DNA from: Streptomyces cellulosae
GTDB taxonomy: Bacteria; Actinomycetota; Actinomycetes; Streptomycetales; Streptomycetaceae
Assembly: GCF_000721105.1 (NCBI RefSeq)
Contig: NZ_JOEV01000019.1
Location: forward strand, 52,701 to 116,700
DNA length: 64,000 bases
Reading direction: 5' to 3'
Shown piece after piece: positions 8,548-17,814 of the stretch. Below the pieces are notes generated by a model, which was given only the letters and a program-made list of their open reading frames with translations, made no database searches and was not told where the DNA came from. The number at the start of each line of letters is the position of its first letter. The stretch's first letter is position 1. Made by a program: the position numbers and the translations under genes.

Positions 8548-8571
8548 GCCTTAAAGGTTCGCAAAGGGAAG

Positions 8572-8609
8572 CTGAAGATCACTTCAGGGGGCTTCAGGCG
8601 GGCTTCAGG
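8572..8609. promoter_or_regulatory. CTTCAGG array, candidate response-regulator operator
   Basis: Three direct CTTCAGG repeats start at 8582, 8592 and 8603 (10- and 11-bp spacing, one helical turn), and CTGAAG at 8572-8577 forms a perfect inverted repeat with the first copy around ATCA. Such face-of-helix direct repeats are the standard binding pattern of OmpR-family regulators. The array lies between the two-component genes (minus) and the PepSY gene (plus). Confidence 0.65.
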
Positions 8610-8673
8610 ACCCGTCAGAGAGGTTGGTTCTCGTCGGAACGCAACAAGACGACCAACTCGGGAGGAATCCCTC

Positions 8674-9327
8674 ATGAAGCGCAACATCGTCATCGCCACC
8701 GTCGCCGCCGCGGCCCTGGTCGGAAGCGGTACGGCAACGGCCCTGGCGGTCTCCGGCGACGACGGGGCCGCGGCCACGCGGGCGTCGAACGCGCGGGTGA
8801 CGGACGACGACGCGCAGGACAGTGGCGTACGGCAGGACGACGACGGACTGAAGGACGGGGACGACGACGGCCGGGACGACGACGCCGCGCAGGCGGCGTC
8901 CGCCAAGGTGACGGCCGCCGACGCGATCTCCGCCGCCCTGCGGCAGACGCCGGGGACCGCCGTCTCCGCCGACCTCGACGACGATGACGACGGGTCCGTG
9001 GCCTGGGAGGTCGACGTGCTCGCCAAGAACGACGCCTGGCACAGCGTCCGGATCGACCCCGGCACCGGGAAGGTCCTCTCCTCCCACGCCGAGCACGAGG
9101 ACGACACCGCCCAGGTGCGGGCCGCCCTGAAGGGCGCGTCCACGTCGGCGACGGAGGCCGCGAAGGCCGCCGCGGCCAAGGGCAAGGTGACGTCGGTGGA
9201 TCTCGACGAGGACGGCGCGTCCAAGGCCTGGGAGGCGGAGACCCGCGCGGCCGACGGGGCGGAGCAGGACTGGCTGGTCGACCTGAAGACCGGCAAGGTC
9301 ACCGCGGACCACTCGGACGACGACTGA
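8674..9327 (+). CDS. Exported acidic PepSY-domain protein
   Basis: 217-residue protein with a signal peptide (MKRNIVIATVAAAALVGSG, cleavage likely after TALA), an Asp-rich segment with several D-D-D runs (residues about 40-75), and two PepSY modules at about 78-145 and 150-217. Each module has the pattern of a helix A-I-x-x-A followed by W-E-V-D-V or W-L-V-D-L strands and G-x-V. PepSY proteins often act as inhibitors or ligands of extracellular enzymes or kinases. GGAGG at 8661-8665 supports ATG 8674. Its divergence from the two-component pair suggests it is the system's main target and may feed back on the kinase. Confidence 0.85.
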   Translation: MKRNIVIATVAAAALVGSGTATALAVSGDDGAAATRASNARVTDDDAQDSGVRQDDDGLKDGDDDGRDDDAAQAASAKVTAADAISAALRQTPGTAVSADLDDDDDGSVAWEVDVLAKNDAWHSVRIDPGTGKVLSSHAEHEDDTAQVRAALKGASTSATEAAKAAAAKGKVTSVDLDEDGASKAWEAETRAADGAEQDWLVDLKTGKVTADHSDDD

Positions 9328-9628
9328 CGGCGTCCTGAGGGGTCTGAGGGGCTGAGGGGCCTCGTCCTCGAACGCCGGAGGCGCTGACGCGGTCAGCGCC
9401 TCCGGCGTTCGACGCCAGGGCGGGGCGGTCTCGTCGGCGATCAGAAACGCCGTCGTCAGCCGTGATAGCGCTGCTGACCGCGGTCGACTGCCGCCTGTCC
9501 GTCGCGGGCATGGACGGGCCCCTACGCCAAGAGGGGGAAGATGCCGGTCGACGTACCGGCGGGGTCCCCGAGTCGACCACCAGATCACCACGCGACTGAG
9601 GTGCGCCCCGGGCCCGCCAAGGGGATGC
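9328..9628. other. Intergenic region between convergent PepSY and meaB genes
   Basis: No gene with convincing coding character is seen in these 301 bp. The main feature is the long palindrome at 9369-9411, which can terminate transcription from both sides. The rest is G/C-rich sequence without recognisable promoters, as expected between convergent genes. Confidence 0.6.
9369..9411. terminator. Bidirectional terminator palindrome
   Basis: A perfect 20-bp stem (9369-9388 with 9392-9411) and a 3-nt loop, containing AACGCCGGAGG and its complement. The core AACGCCGGA resembles a short palindrome family I recall as widespread in Streptomyces intergenic regions. It sits between convergent genes. 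Confidence 0.75.
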
Positions 9629-10597
9629 CTACATCTGGGCGGACCCCTCCGTCAGCCCCGCCACCAGCTCGTCCGCCGCCCCGTACGGGTCCAGCTCACC
9701 CGCCACGATCCGCTCCGCCAGCGCGCTCAGGCGCCGGTCGCCGTGCAGGTCCGCTATCCGTTCCCGCAGGGCCGTGACCGCGATCGTCTCGACCTCGCGG
9801 GCCGCGCGGGCCCCGCGGCGTTCCGCCAGGACCCCCCGCTCCTCCATCCACGCCCGGTGCTTCTCCAGCGCCTCGACGACCTCCTCGATGCCCTCTCCCC
9901 GCGCGGCGACCGTCTTGACGATGGGCGGGCGCCAGTCGCCGGGGCCGCGGGACTCACCGAGGCCGAGCATGTGGTTGAGCTCGCGGGCGGTCGCGTCGGC
10001 GCCGTCACGGTCGGCCTTGTTGACGACGTACACGTCGCCGATCTCCAGGATCCCGGCCTTGGCGGCCTGGATGCCGTCGCCCATGCCCGGCGCCAGCAGG
10101 ACCACGCTGGTGTCCGCCTGGGAGGCGATCTCCACCTCCGACTGGCCCACACCGACCGTCTCGACCAGGATCACGTCGCAGCCCGCCGCGTCCAGGACAC
10201 GGATCGCCTGCGGCGCGGCCCAGGCCAGGCCGCCCAGGTGGCCGCGGGTGGCCATGGAGCGGATGTAGACGCCCGGGTCGGACGCGTGCTCGGACATGCG
10301 GACGCGGTCGCCCAGGAGCGCGCCGCCGGAGAACGGGGAGGACGGGTCGACGGCCAGGACGCCGACCCGCTTGCCCTGCTTGCGGTACGCGGTCACCAGG
10401 GCGGAGGTCGAGGTGGACTTGCCCACGCCCGGCGAACCCGTCAGCCCCACCACGTACGCCCCGCCGGTCAGCGGGGCCAGGGTCGCCATGACCTCCCTGA
10501 GCTGCGGGGACGCCCCCTCCACCAGGGAGATCAGCCGGGCCACGGCCCGGGGCCGGCCTTCCCTGGCCTGGGCGACCAGCGAGGAGACGTCCTGCAT
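9629..10597 (-). CDS. meaB: Methylmalonyl-CoA mutase-associated GTPase MeaB
   Basis: 322-residue G3E-family P-loop GTPase that protects and reloads adenosylcobalamin in methylmalonyl-CoA mutase. Visible: Walker A LTGSPGVGKSTSTS (about residues 52-65), the AVDPSSPFSGGALLGDRVRM block, switch region ILVETVGVGQSE and the base-recognition NKAD. ATG 10597 is preferred over GTG 10600 because GGAG lies 6 bp before it. It lies downstream of a thiolase on the same strand and near the divergent epimerase gene, fitting propionate/branched-chain carbon entry into succinyl-CoA. The mutase itself is not in the window. Confidence 0.93.
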   Translation of the reverse strand: MQDVSSLVAQAREGRPRAVARLISLVEGASPQLREVMATLAPLTGGAYVVGLTGSPGVGKSTSTSALVTAYRKQGKRVGVLAVDPSSPFSGGALLGDRVRMSEHASDPGVYIRSMATRGHLGGLAWAAPQAIRVLDAAGCDVILVETVGVGQSEVEIASQADTSVVLLAPGMGDGIQAAKAGILEIGDVYVVNKADRDGADATARELNHMLGLGESRGPGDWRPPIVKTVAARGEGIEEVVEALEKHRAWMEERGVLAERRGARAAREVETIAVTALRERIADLHGDRRLSALAERIVAGELDPYGAADELVAGLTEGSAQM

Positions 10598-10666
10598 CAC
10601 AGCTCCGTTCAGATCAGTTCAGATCGGTGAGACGACCACGAAGGCCTCTGCCGGACTCCGGCGGAC

Positions 10667-11869
10667 TCAGGCCTTCGGTACCCGCACGATCAGCGCGTCA
10701 CCCTGACCGCCACCACCGCACAGCGCGGCCGCGCCCACGCCGCCGCCGCGCCGCTTGAGCTCCAGCGCCAGGTGCAGGACGAGACGGGCGCCGGACATGC
10801 CGATCGGGTGGCCGAGGGCGATCGCGCCGCCGTTGACATTCACCCGTTCGGTGGACACTCCAAGGTCCTTCATTGACTGCACCGCGACCGCCGCGAAGGC
10901 CTCGTTGATCTCGATCAGGTCGAGGTCGGAGACCTCCAGGCCCTCCTTCTTCAGGGCGTGCGCGATGGCGTTCGACGGCTGGGACTGCAGAGAGTTGTCC
11001 GGGCCCGCCACGTTGCCGTGGGCGCCGATCTCCGCGATCCACTCCAGGCCGAGCTCCTGCGCCTTCGCCTTGCTCATCACGACGACCGCGGCGGCACCGT
11101 CGGAGATCTGCGAGGCCGAGCCCGCCGTGATCGTGCCGTCCTTGGTGAACGCCGGGCGCAGCTTGCCCAGGGACTCCGCCGTGGTCTCGGCGCGGATGCC
11201 CTCGTCCTTGCCGAAGACGACCGGCTCGCCCTTGCGCTGCGGGATCTCCACCGGGGTGATCTCGGCGTCGAACAGGCCGTTCTTCTGGGCGGCGGCGGCG
11301 CGCTGGTGGGACAGGGCGGCGAACTCGTCCTGCTCGGGGCGCTGGATACCGAGGCGGCTGTTGTGCTTCTCCGTGGACTCGCCCATGGCGATGTTCTCGA
11401 AGGCGTCGGTGAGACCGTCGTACGCCATGGCGTCGAGCATCTCGATCGCGCCGTACTTGAAGCCCTCACGGGACTTCGGGAGCAGGTGCGGGGCGTTGGT
11501 CATGGACTCCTGGCCACCCGCGACGATCACGTCGAATTCACCCGCCCGGATCAACTGGTCGGCCAGCGCGATGGCGTCGAGGCCGGACAGGCACACCTTG
11601 TTGACGGTGAGCGCCGGGACGCTCATCGGGATGCCCGCCTTGACCGCGGCCTGACGTGCCGGGATCTGCCCTGCCCCGGCCTGGAGCACCTGGCCCATGA
11701 TCACGTACTGCACCTGGTCGCCACCGACACCCGCACGGTCGAGGGCGGCCTTGATCGCGAAGCCGCCGAGGTCGGCTCCGGAGAAGGACTTGAGCGAGCC
11801 CAGCAACCGTCCCATGGGCGTGCGGGCCCCCGCGACGATCACCGAGGTCGTGCTGTTCGATCCAGTCAT
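10667..11869 (-). CDS. Acetyl-CoA C-acetyltransferase (thiolase)
   Basis: 400-residue thiolase with the complete catalytic set: nucleophile C93 in NKVCLSG, H354 in [10 protein letters not shown] and C384 in CGGGGQGDA. Length and motifs fit biosynthetic/degradative acetyl-CoA acetyltransferases that interconvert two acetyl-CoA with acetoacetyl-CoA. It is followed by meaB and diverges from the methylmalonyl-CoA epimerase; in Streptomyces this set feeds acetyl- and methylmalonyl-CoA pools, which also supply polyketide extender units. A 16-bp palindrome lies just before its start. Confidence 0.93.
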   Translation of the reverse strand: MTGSNSTTSVIVAGARTPMGRLLGSLKSFSGADLGGFAIKAALDRAGVGGDQVQYVIMGQVLQAGAGQIPARQAAVKAGIPMSVPALTVNKVCLSGLDAIALADQLIRAGEFDVIVAGGQESMTNAPHLLPKSREGFKYGAIEMLDAMAYDGLTDAFENIAMGESTEKHNSRLGIQRPEQDEFAALSHQRAAAAQKNGLFDAEITPVEIPQRKGEPVVFGKDEGIRAETTAESLGKLRPAFTKDGTITAGSASQISDGAAAVVVMSKAKAQELGLEWIAEIGAHGNVAGPDNSLQSQPSNAIAHALKKEGLEVSDLDLIEINEAFAAVAVQSMKDLGVSTERVNVNGGAIALGHPIGMSGARLVLHLALELKRRGGGVGAAALCGGGGQGDALIVRVPKA

Positions 11870-11887
11870 GAGGTGCGATCCCCTTAC

Positions 11888-11903
11888 CGGCCTGCACAGG
11901 CCG
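11888..11903. promoter_or_regulatory. Perfect 16-bp palindrome between thiolase and epimerase genes
   Basis: CGGCCTGCACAGGCCG is a perfect 7+2+7 inverted repeat in the 150-bp divergent region, about 20 bp before the thiolase start. It may be an operator or a leader hairpin of the thiolase transcript. No regulator gene adjoins it. Confidence 0.4.
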
Positions 11904-12019
11904 AGGAGTGAACGAGGGTTTACTTCGAATGTACTGACCGGTAGTCCGCGGCGTCACCGGGCTGTCGGTGTGATCGCGCGCACGTTGCGTAACCACCCGA
12001 GGAGAGTTGCACTAGCACC

Positions 12020-12460
12020 ATGCTGACGCGAATCGACCACATCGGGATCGCCTGCCACGACCTCGACGCGACCGTCGAGTTCTACAAGGCCACGTACGGC
12101 TTCGAGGTGTTCCACTCCGAGGTCAACGAGGAGCAGGGCGTACGCGAGGCCATGCTCAAGATCAACGATACGTCCGACGGCGGGGCGTCGTACCTCCAGC
12201 TCCTGGAGCCGACGCGGGAGGACTCCACCGTCGCGAAGTGGCTCGCGAAGAACGGCGAGGGCGTCCACCACATCGCCTTCGGCACGGCGGACGTGGACGC
12301 CGAGGCCGCCGACATCAAGGAGAAGGGCGTACGGGTTCTGTACGAAGAGCCGCGACGCGGCTCCATGGGGTCACGGATCACGTTCCTGCATCCGAAGGAT
12401 TGCCACGGCGTACTGACAGAACTGGTCACTTCCGCGCCTGTTGAGTCACCTGAGCACTGA
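12020..12460 (+). CDS. mce: Methylmalonyl-CoA epimerase
   Basis: 146-residue vicinal-oxygen-chelate metalloenzyme that interconverts (S)- and (R)-methylmalonyl-CoA, the step before adenosylcobalamin-dependent mutase. Metal ligands are visible at H7 (RIDHIGIA), Q60 (SYLQLLEP), H84 (GVHHIAFG) and E134 (VLTELV), and the length is standard. GAGGAGAG precedes the ATG. Placement beside a thiolase and meaB supports the pathway assignment. A strong hairpin follows at 12484-12510. Confidence 0.95.
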   Translation: MLTRIDHIGIACHDLDATVEFYKATYGFEVFHSEVNEEQGVREAMLKINDTSDGGASYLQLLEPTREDSTVAKWLAKNGEGVHHIAFGTADVDAEAADIKEKGVRVLYEEPRRGSMGSRITFLHPKDCHGVLTELVTSAPVESPEH

Positions 12461-12483
12461 CCCTCGTACATATGGGCCGGTAG

Positions 12484-12510
12484 GGTTGGGGGCGGTCGCC
12501 GCTCCCAACC
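12484..12510 (+). terminator. Terminator hairpin after mce
   Basis: A 12-bp stem (12484-12495 with 12499-12510, one mismatch) with a TCG loop, 24 bp after the mce stop and before scy. It likely separates the two transcripts. Confidence 0.65.
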
Positions 12511-12694
12511 AGGGCGACCAGGGTCCTGTCGTGACGGCGGGACCTGGCCGGGGTCCGGGTTTCGGGGGACGAGCGTCGGGGCAGCAGCCCATGCTCCGCC
12601 GTTGATCTGACACCATTCCCCGGGAGCCCCGTCCGGCGGACGGACAGGGCTCGTACGGAGAGACTTGCGACCAGGGGACGGATGGGACCGCGCA

Positions 12695-15600
12695 GTGCGG
12701 GGCTACGAGAGCCAGGAGCGGGAACCGGCGGCTGACGTCGATCACCTCACTCGTTTCGAAGCCGAGATGAAGCGGCTGAAGACCGAGCGGGAAAAGGCGA
12801 TCCAGCACGCCGAGGACCTCGGCTACCAGGTCGAGGTGCTGCGCGCCAAGTTGCACGAGGCGCGGCGCACCATCATGTCCCGGCCCGCCTTCGACGGCGG
12901 CGACCTCGGGTACCAGGCCGAGCAGCTGCTGCGCAACGCCCAGATGCAGGCCGACCAGCTGCGCCAGGAGGCCGAGCGCGAGCTGAGCCAGGCCCGGGCG
13001 CAGACCCAGCGCATCCTCCAGGAGCACGCCGAGCAGGCCGCCCGCCTCCAGGCGGAGCTGCATCAGGAAGCGGTCACCCGCCGCCAGCAACTGGACCAGG
13101 AGCTGGCGGAGCGCCGGCAGACCGTCGAGTCGCACGTCAACGAGAACGTGGCCTGGGCGGAGCAGCTGCGCGCCCGGACGGAGCAGCAGGCGCGCCGGCT
13201 CCTCGACGAGTCCCGCGCGGAGGCCGAGCAGGCCATGGCGGCCGCCCGGGCGGAGGCCGAGCGGGTGACCGCCGAGGCCCGCCAGCGGCTGCAGACCGAG
13301 GCCGAGTCGGCCCGTGCTGAGGCCGAGCAGCTGCTGCGCCGCGCCCGCGCGGACGCCGAACGGCTGCTGAACGCCGCCTCCACCCAGGCCCAGGAGGCCA
13401 CCGAACACGCCGAACAGCTGCGGACCTCCACCACCTCGGAGTCGGAGGCGGCCCGCCGTGAGGCGCTGGAGCTGAGCCGCACCGCCGAGCAGCGCATCCA
13501 GGAGGCCGACACGGCCCTGCGGGAGGCGCGTGCCGAGGCGGAGAAACTGGTCGCCGAGGCCAAGGCGGCCGCGGAGAAGGCGCTCGCCGGCGCGGAGTCC
13601 GCCAACGAGCAGCGCACCCGTACGGCCAAGGAGCAGGTCGCCCGGCTGGTCACGGAGGCCACCAAGGAGGCCGAGGCCACCAAGGCGGACGCCGAGCAGC
13701 TCGTCGCGGACGCCCGTGCCGAGGCCGAGAAGCTGCTGACCGAGGCCGCCGAGAAGGCCCGCACGCTCACCGCCGAGGAGAGCGCGACCCAGCTGTCCAA
13801 GGCGGCCAAGACCGCCGAGGACGTCCTCAACAAGGCCCAGGAGGACGCCCGCAGCACCACCAAGGCGGCCTCCGAGGAGGCCGAGCGGATCCGCCGGGAG
13901 GCCGAGACCGAGGCGGACCGGCTGCGGGCCGAGGCGCATGACATCGCCGAGCAGCTCAAGGGCACGGCGAAGGACGACACCAAGGAGTACCGCGCCAAGA
14001 CGGTCGAGCTGCAGGAGGAGGCCCGCCGGCTGCGCGGCGAGGCCGAGCAGCTGCGCTCCGAGGCGGTCGCCGAGGGCGAGAAGATCCGTTCCGAGGCGCG
14101 CAGGGAAGCCGTCCAGCAGATCGAGGAGGCGGCCAAGACCGCCGAGGAACTGCTGTCGAAGGCCAGGCAGGACGCGGACGAGCTGCGCCAGAAGGCCACC
14201 ACGGACAGCGAGAAGGTCCGCACCGAGGCCATCGAGCGGGCGACGACGCTGCGCCGGCAGGCCGAGGAGACCCTGGAGCGCACCCGCAACGAGGCCGAGC
14301 GGCAGCGCGCCGAGGCCGTCGAGCTGTCTGAGGAGATCACGGCCGCCGCCGAGCGGACCGCGGGCGAGCTGCGCGAGGAGACCGAGCGGGCCGTTCAGGC
14401 CCGCCGCGCGGAGGCCGCCGAGGAACTGACCCGGCTGCAGACGCAGGCCGAGGAACGGCTCACCGCGGCCGAGCAGGCGCTCAGCGACGCCCGCGAGGAG
14501 GCCACCCGGATCCGCCGCGAGGCCGCCGAGGAGAGCGACCGGCTGCGCACCGAGGCCGCCGAGCGGATCCGTACGCTCCAGCAGCAGGCCGAGACCGAGG
14601 CGGAGCGACTGCGCACCGAGGCCGCCGCGGACGCGTCCGCGTCCCGCGCGGAGGGCGAGGCCATCGCCGTACGCCTGCGGTCGGAGGCGGCGTCCGAGGC
14701 CGAGCGGCTGAAGTCGGAGGCGCAGGACAGCGCCGACCGGGTACGGGCCGAGGCGCAGGCCGCCGCCGAGCGGCTGGCGACGGAGGCCACGGAGACGCTG
14801 GCCGCCGCCCAGGAGGAGGCCAACCGGCGCCGCCGCGAGGCCGAGGAGTACCTCGGCGCGGCCCGCACCGAGGCCGACCAGGAGCGCGAGCGGGCCCGCG
14901 AGCAGAGCGAGGAACTGCTGGCGTCGGCGCGCAGGCGCGTGGAGGACGCGCAGGCCGAGGCGGTACGGCTGGTCGAGGAGGCGGACCGGCGGGCCACCGA
15001 GATGGTGTCGGCCGCCGAACAGCACGCCCAGCAGGTGCGGGACTCGGTCGCCGGGCTGCACGAGCAGGCCCAGGAGGAGATCGCCGGGCTGCGCAGCGCC
15101 GCCGAGCACGTGGCGGACCGGATGCGCCGGGAGGCCCAGGAGGAGGCGGACCGGGTCCGCGCCGACGCCTACGCCGAGCGGGAGCGGGCCAGTGAGGACG
15201 CCACCCGCGTACGGCGGGAGGCGAGTGAGGAGACCGAGGCCGCCAAGGCGCTCGCGGAGCGCACGGTGTCGGAGGCGATCGCGGAGTCGGAGCGGCTGCG
15301 CTCCGACGCGGCCGAGCACGCCCAGCGGGCGCGGACGCAGGCGTCGGACACCATCGCCGAGGCCGACCAGGCCGCCGCGCGCACCCGGGCGGACGCCCGC
15401 GAGGACGCCAACCGCATCCGCTCGGACGCGGCGACGCAGGCCGACACCCTCATCACCGAGGCCCGCAACGAGGCCGAGCGGCTCACCGCCGAGACGCTCC
15501 AGGACACCGACCGGCTGCGCCAGGACACCGTCGCCGAGGCGGAGCGGCTGCGCTCCGAGACGGTCGCGGAGGCCGAGCGGGTCAGGGCCGAGGCGCGTGC

Positions 15601-16606
15601 CCAGGCCGAGCAGCTGGTCGGCGAGGCCACCGGCGAGGCCGAGCGGCTGCGGGCCGAGGCCGCCGAGACGGTCGGGGCGGCCCAGCGCCACGCCGAGCGG
15701 ATCCGCGGCGAGTCCGAGCAGGTCCGGACGGACGCGGCCCAGGAGGCCGAACGACTCGTCAACTCCGCGCGCGAGGAAGCCGAGCGGACCCTCGACGAGG
15801 CCCGCAAGGCGGCCAACAAGCGGCGCTCCGAGGCGGCCGAGCAGGTCGACACGCTCATCTCGGAGACCACCGCCGAGGCCGACAAGCTGCTCACCGAGGC
15901 GCAGCAGCAGGCGCAGAAGACCACCGCGGAGGCGGAGTCGCAGGCCGACACCATGGTCGGCGCGGCCCGCACCGAGGCCGACCGGCTGGTGTCCGAGGCG
16001 ACGGTCGAGGGCAACGCGACGGTGGAGAAGGCCCGTACGGACGCGGACGAACTGCTCGTCGGCGCGCGCCGGGACGCCACCGCGATCAGGGAGCGCGCGG
16101 AGGAGCTGCGCGACCGCATCACGGGCGAGATCGAGGAGCTGCACGAGCGGGCCCGCCGCGAGGCCGCCGAGACCATGAAGTCGACCGGCGACCGCTGTGA
16201 CGCGCTCATCAAGGCCGCCGAGGAGCAGCTGCAGAAGGCGCAGGCGAAGGCCAGGGAGCTGGTGTCGGAGGCTAATTCCGAGGCCGGCAAGGTGCGGATC
16301 GCCGCCGTCAAGAAGGCGGAGGGGCTCCTCAAGGAGGCCGAGCAGAAGAAGGCCACGCTGATCCGGGAGGCCGAGGAGCTCAAGGCCGAGGCGATCCGCG
16401 AGGCCAGGCGCACGGTCGAGGAGGGCAAGCGCGAGCTGGAGATCCTGGTGCGCCGGCGCGAGGACATCAACGCCGAGATCTCCCGCGTGCAGGACGTCCT
16501 GGAGGCGCTGGAGTCCTTCGAGGCACCGGCGGCGGGCAAGGACGGCGTCAAGGCGGGTGCCACGGTCGGCGCCCCTCGTTCGGGTGGCAAGGAGTCGGAC
16601 GGGTAG
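12695..16606 (+). CDS. scy: Scy, polarity-determining coiled-coil cytoskeletal protein
   Basis: About 1303 residues, almost wholly coiled coil: endless Ala/Glu/Arg-rich repeats such as EAERLRAEA and EEAERIRREA, built on the 51-residue periodic coiled coil described for this family. The N-terminus (MRGYESQEREPAADVDHLTRFEAEMKR begins the protein; roughly 40 residues) resembles the FilP/DivIVA-type head. The C-terminus turns to non-repetitive KRELEILVRRREDINAEI. Scy organises the tip-organising centre with DivIVA and FilP in hyphae. GTG 12695 is preferred because homologues begin at MRGYES. The DNA is highly repetitive, so short-read assembly errors are possible here. FilP lies directly downstream. 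Confidence 0.93.
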   Translation: MRGYESQEREPAADVDHLTRFEAEMKRLKTEREKAIQHAEDLGYQVEVLRAKLHEARRTIMSRPAFDGGDLGYQAEQLLRNAQMQADQLRQEAERELSQARAQTQRILQEHAEQAARLQAELHQEAVTRRQQLDQELAERRQTVESHVNENVAWAEQLRARTEQQARRLLDESRAEAEQAMAAARAEAERVTAEARQRLQTEAESARAEAEQLLRRARADAERLLNAASTQAQEATEHAEQLRTSTTSESEAARREALELSRTAEQRIQEADTALREARAEAEKLVAEAKAAAEKALAGAESANEQRTRTAKEQVARLVTEATKEAEATKADAEQLVADARAEAEKLLTEAAEKARTLTAEESATQLSKAAKTAEDVLNKAQEDARSTTKAASEEAERIRREAETEADRLRAEAHDIAEQLKGTAKDDTKEYRAKTVELQEEARRLRGEAEQLRSEAVAEGEKIRSEARREAVQQIEEAAKTAEELLSKARQDADELRQKATTDSEKVRTEAIERATTLRRQAEETLERTRNEAERQRAEAVELSEEITAAAERTAGELREETERAVQARRAEAAEELTRLQTQAEERLTAAEQALSDAREEATRIRREAAEESDRLRTEAAERIRTLQQQAETEAERLRTEAAADASASRAEGEAIAVRLRSEAASEAERLKSEAQDSADRVRAEAQAAAERLATEATETLAAAQEEANRRRREAEEYLGAARTEADQERERAREQSEELLASARRRVEDAQAEAVRLVEEADRRATEMVSAAEQHAQQVRDSVAGLHEQAQEEIAGLRSAAEHVADRMRREAQEEADRVRADAYAERERASEDATRVRREASEETEAAKALAERTVSEAIAESERLRSDAAEHAQRARTQASDTIAEADQAAARTRADAREDANRIRSDAATQADTLITEARNEAERLTAETLQDTDRLRQDTVAEAERLRSETVAEAERVRAEARAQAEQLVGEATGEAERLRAEAAETVGAAQRHAERIRGESEQVRTDAAQEAERLVNSAREEAERTLDEARKAANKRRSEAAEQVDTLISETTAEADKLLTEAQQQAQKTTAEAESQADTMVGAARTEADRLVSEATVEGNATVEKARTDADELLVGARRDATAIRERAEELRDRITGEIEELHERARREAAETMKSTGDRCDALIKAAEEQLQKAQAKARELVSEANSEAGKVRIAAVKKAEGLLKEAEQKKATLIREAEELKAEAIREARRTVEEGKRELEILVRRREDINAEISRVQDVLEALESFEAPAAGKDGVKAGATVGAPRSGGKESDG

Positions 16607-16625
16607 CGCCGAGACCCCTTCGGCG
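16607..16625 (+). terminator. Short hairpin after scy
   Basis: CGCCGA (16607-16612) pairs with TCGGCG (16620-16625) directly after the scy stop. The stem is only 6 bp, so termination may be partial, allowing some readthrough to filP. Confidence 0.3.
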
Positions 16626-16744
16626 ACTAGAACCGAGACCGGATCCGGTGCCTTCTGAGGCCTTTGACCAACTCTTTGGCAAGTCGTCCGACGGTTAGCC
16701 ACCCAAAAGGGGTCTCAATCTCCATATCAAACGTGCAACCGCTC

Positions 16745-16772
16745 GATGACACACCGCTTCGGCCCCTAGGAT
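16745..16772 (+). promoter_or_regulatory. Possible filP promoter
   Basis: GATGAC (16745-16750) and TAGGAT (16767-16772) are 16 bp apart and end 40 bp before filP. The -10 match to TANNNT is good; the -35 is poor. A separate filP promoter is plausible because the scy-filP gap is 206 bp. Confidence 0.3.
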
Positions 16773-16812
16773 TCCCTCTATCACCTCACCGGTCTCATTC
16801 GACAGGAACCCC

Positions 16813-17748
16813 ATGAGCGACACTTCCCCCTACGGCTTCGAGCTTGTGCGGCGTGGGTACGACCGCGCTCAGGTGGACGAACGGATCTCCAAGCTCGTCT
16901 CCGATCGTGACAGCGCTCTCGCCCGCATCACGGCTCTGGAAAAGCGCATCGAGGAGCTCCACCTCGAGACGCAGAACGCCCAGGCTCAGGTGAGCGACGC
17001 CGAGCCGTCGTACGCCGGTCTCGGCGCGCGTGTCGAGAAGATCCTCCGCCTTGCCGAGGAAGAGGCCAAGGATCTGCGCGAGGAGGCACGGCGCGCTGCC
17101 GAGCAGCACCGCGAGCTCGCCGAGTCGGCGGCCCAGCAGGTCCGCAACGACGCGGAATCGTTCGCTGCGGAGCGCAAGGCGAAGGCCGAGGACGAGGGCG
17201 TCCGGGTCATCGAGAAGGCCAAGAGTGACGCCTCGCAGCTGCGCGCGGAGGCCCAGAAGGACGCGCAGCAGAAGCGCGAGGAGGCCGACGCCCTCTTCGA
17301 GGAGACCCGCGCCAAGGCCGCGCAGGCCGCCGCCGACTTCGAGACGAACCTGGCCAAGCGCCGCGAGCAGTCGGAGCGCGACCTGGCGTCCCGTCAGCAG
17401 AAGGCGGAGAAGCGTCTCGCGGAGATCGAGCACCGCGCCGAGCAGCTGCGTCTGGAGGCGGAGAAGCTGCGCACGGACGCCGAGCGCCGCGCCCGCCAGA
17501 CCGTGGAGACGGCGCAGCGCCAGGCCGAGGACATCGTGGCCGACGCGAACGCCAAGGCGGACCGCATCCGTTCGGAGTCCGAGCGGGAGCTGGCGGCTCT
17601 CACCAACCGCCGCGACTCCATCAACGCCCAGCTGACGAACGTCCGCGAGATGCTCGCCACGCTCACCGGCGCCGCGGTGGCCGCGGCCGGTTCACCGGCC
17701 GAGGACGAGCCGATCTCCCGGGGTGTGCCGGCCCAGCAGTCCCGGTAG
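16813..17748 (+). CDS. filP: FilP, intermediate-filament-like coiled-coil protein
   Basis: 311-residue protein with a DivIVA-like head (SPYGFELVRRGYDRAQVDERISKLV) followed by a long coiled coil (about 30-290) and an Ala/Gly-rich tail. FilP forms stress-bearing filaments below the hyphal tip and interacts with DivIVA and Scy, giving mechanical stability. Length and head match the known protein closely. It is one gene after scy on the same strand. The last codons and the following 40 bp form four exact-length 13-bp repeats, so the very C-terminus (AQQSR) is encoded inside that repeat array. Confidence 0.95.
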   Translation: MSDTSPYGFELVRRGYDRAQVDERISKLVSDRDSALARITALEKRIEELHLETQNAQAQVSDAEPSYAGLGARVEKILRLAEEEAKDLREEARRAAEQHRELAESAAQQVRNDAESFAAERKAKAEDEGVRVIEKAKSDASQLRAEAQKDAQQKREEADALFEETRAKAAQAAADFETNLAKRREQSERDLASRQQKAEKRLAEIEHRAEQLRLEAEKLRTDAERRARQTVETAQRQAEDIVADANAKADRIRSESERELAALTNRRDSINAQLTNVREMLATLTGAAVAAAGSPAEDEPISRGVPAQQSR

Positions 17749-17787
17749 GCAGTCGCGGTACGCAGTCCCGGTAAGCAGTCGCGGTAC
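17736..17787. repeat. Four 13-bp tandem repeats spanning the filP stop codon
   Basis: Units begin at 17736, 17749, 17762 and 17775 with consensus GCAGTCSCGGTAN; copies alternate C and G at position 7. The first unit contains the filP stop codon TAG. There is no spacer between units. The function is unknown; slippage or local recombination is the simplest origin. Confidence 0.85.
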
Positions 17788-17814
17788 GTCTGTGAGAAGT
17801 CCTGAGTAGTGGTG

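Noticed and set aside
13000..16500. DNA repeats in scy as a mobile or satellite array
   Set aside because: They are coding repeats of the coiled coil and keep the reading frame throughout.
12446..16702. Very long minus-strand open frame (about 1400 codons) antisense to scy
   Set aside because: It mirrors the repetitive GC-rich coiled-coil gene: Leu/Gly/Arg periodicity comes from reading Ala/Glu codons backwards. No domain or start is recognisable.
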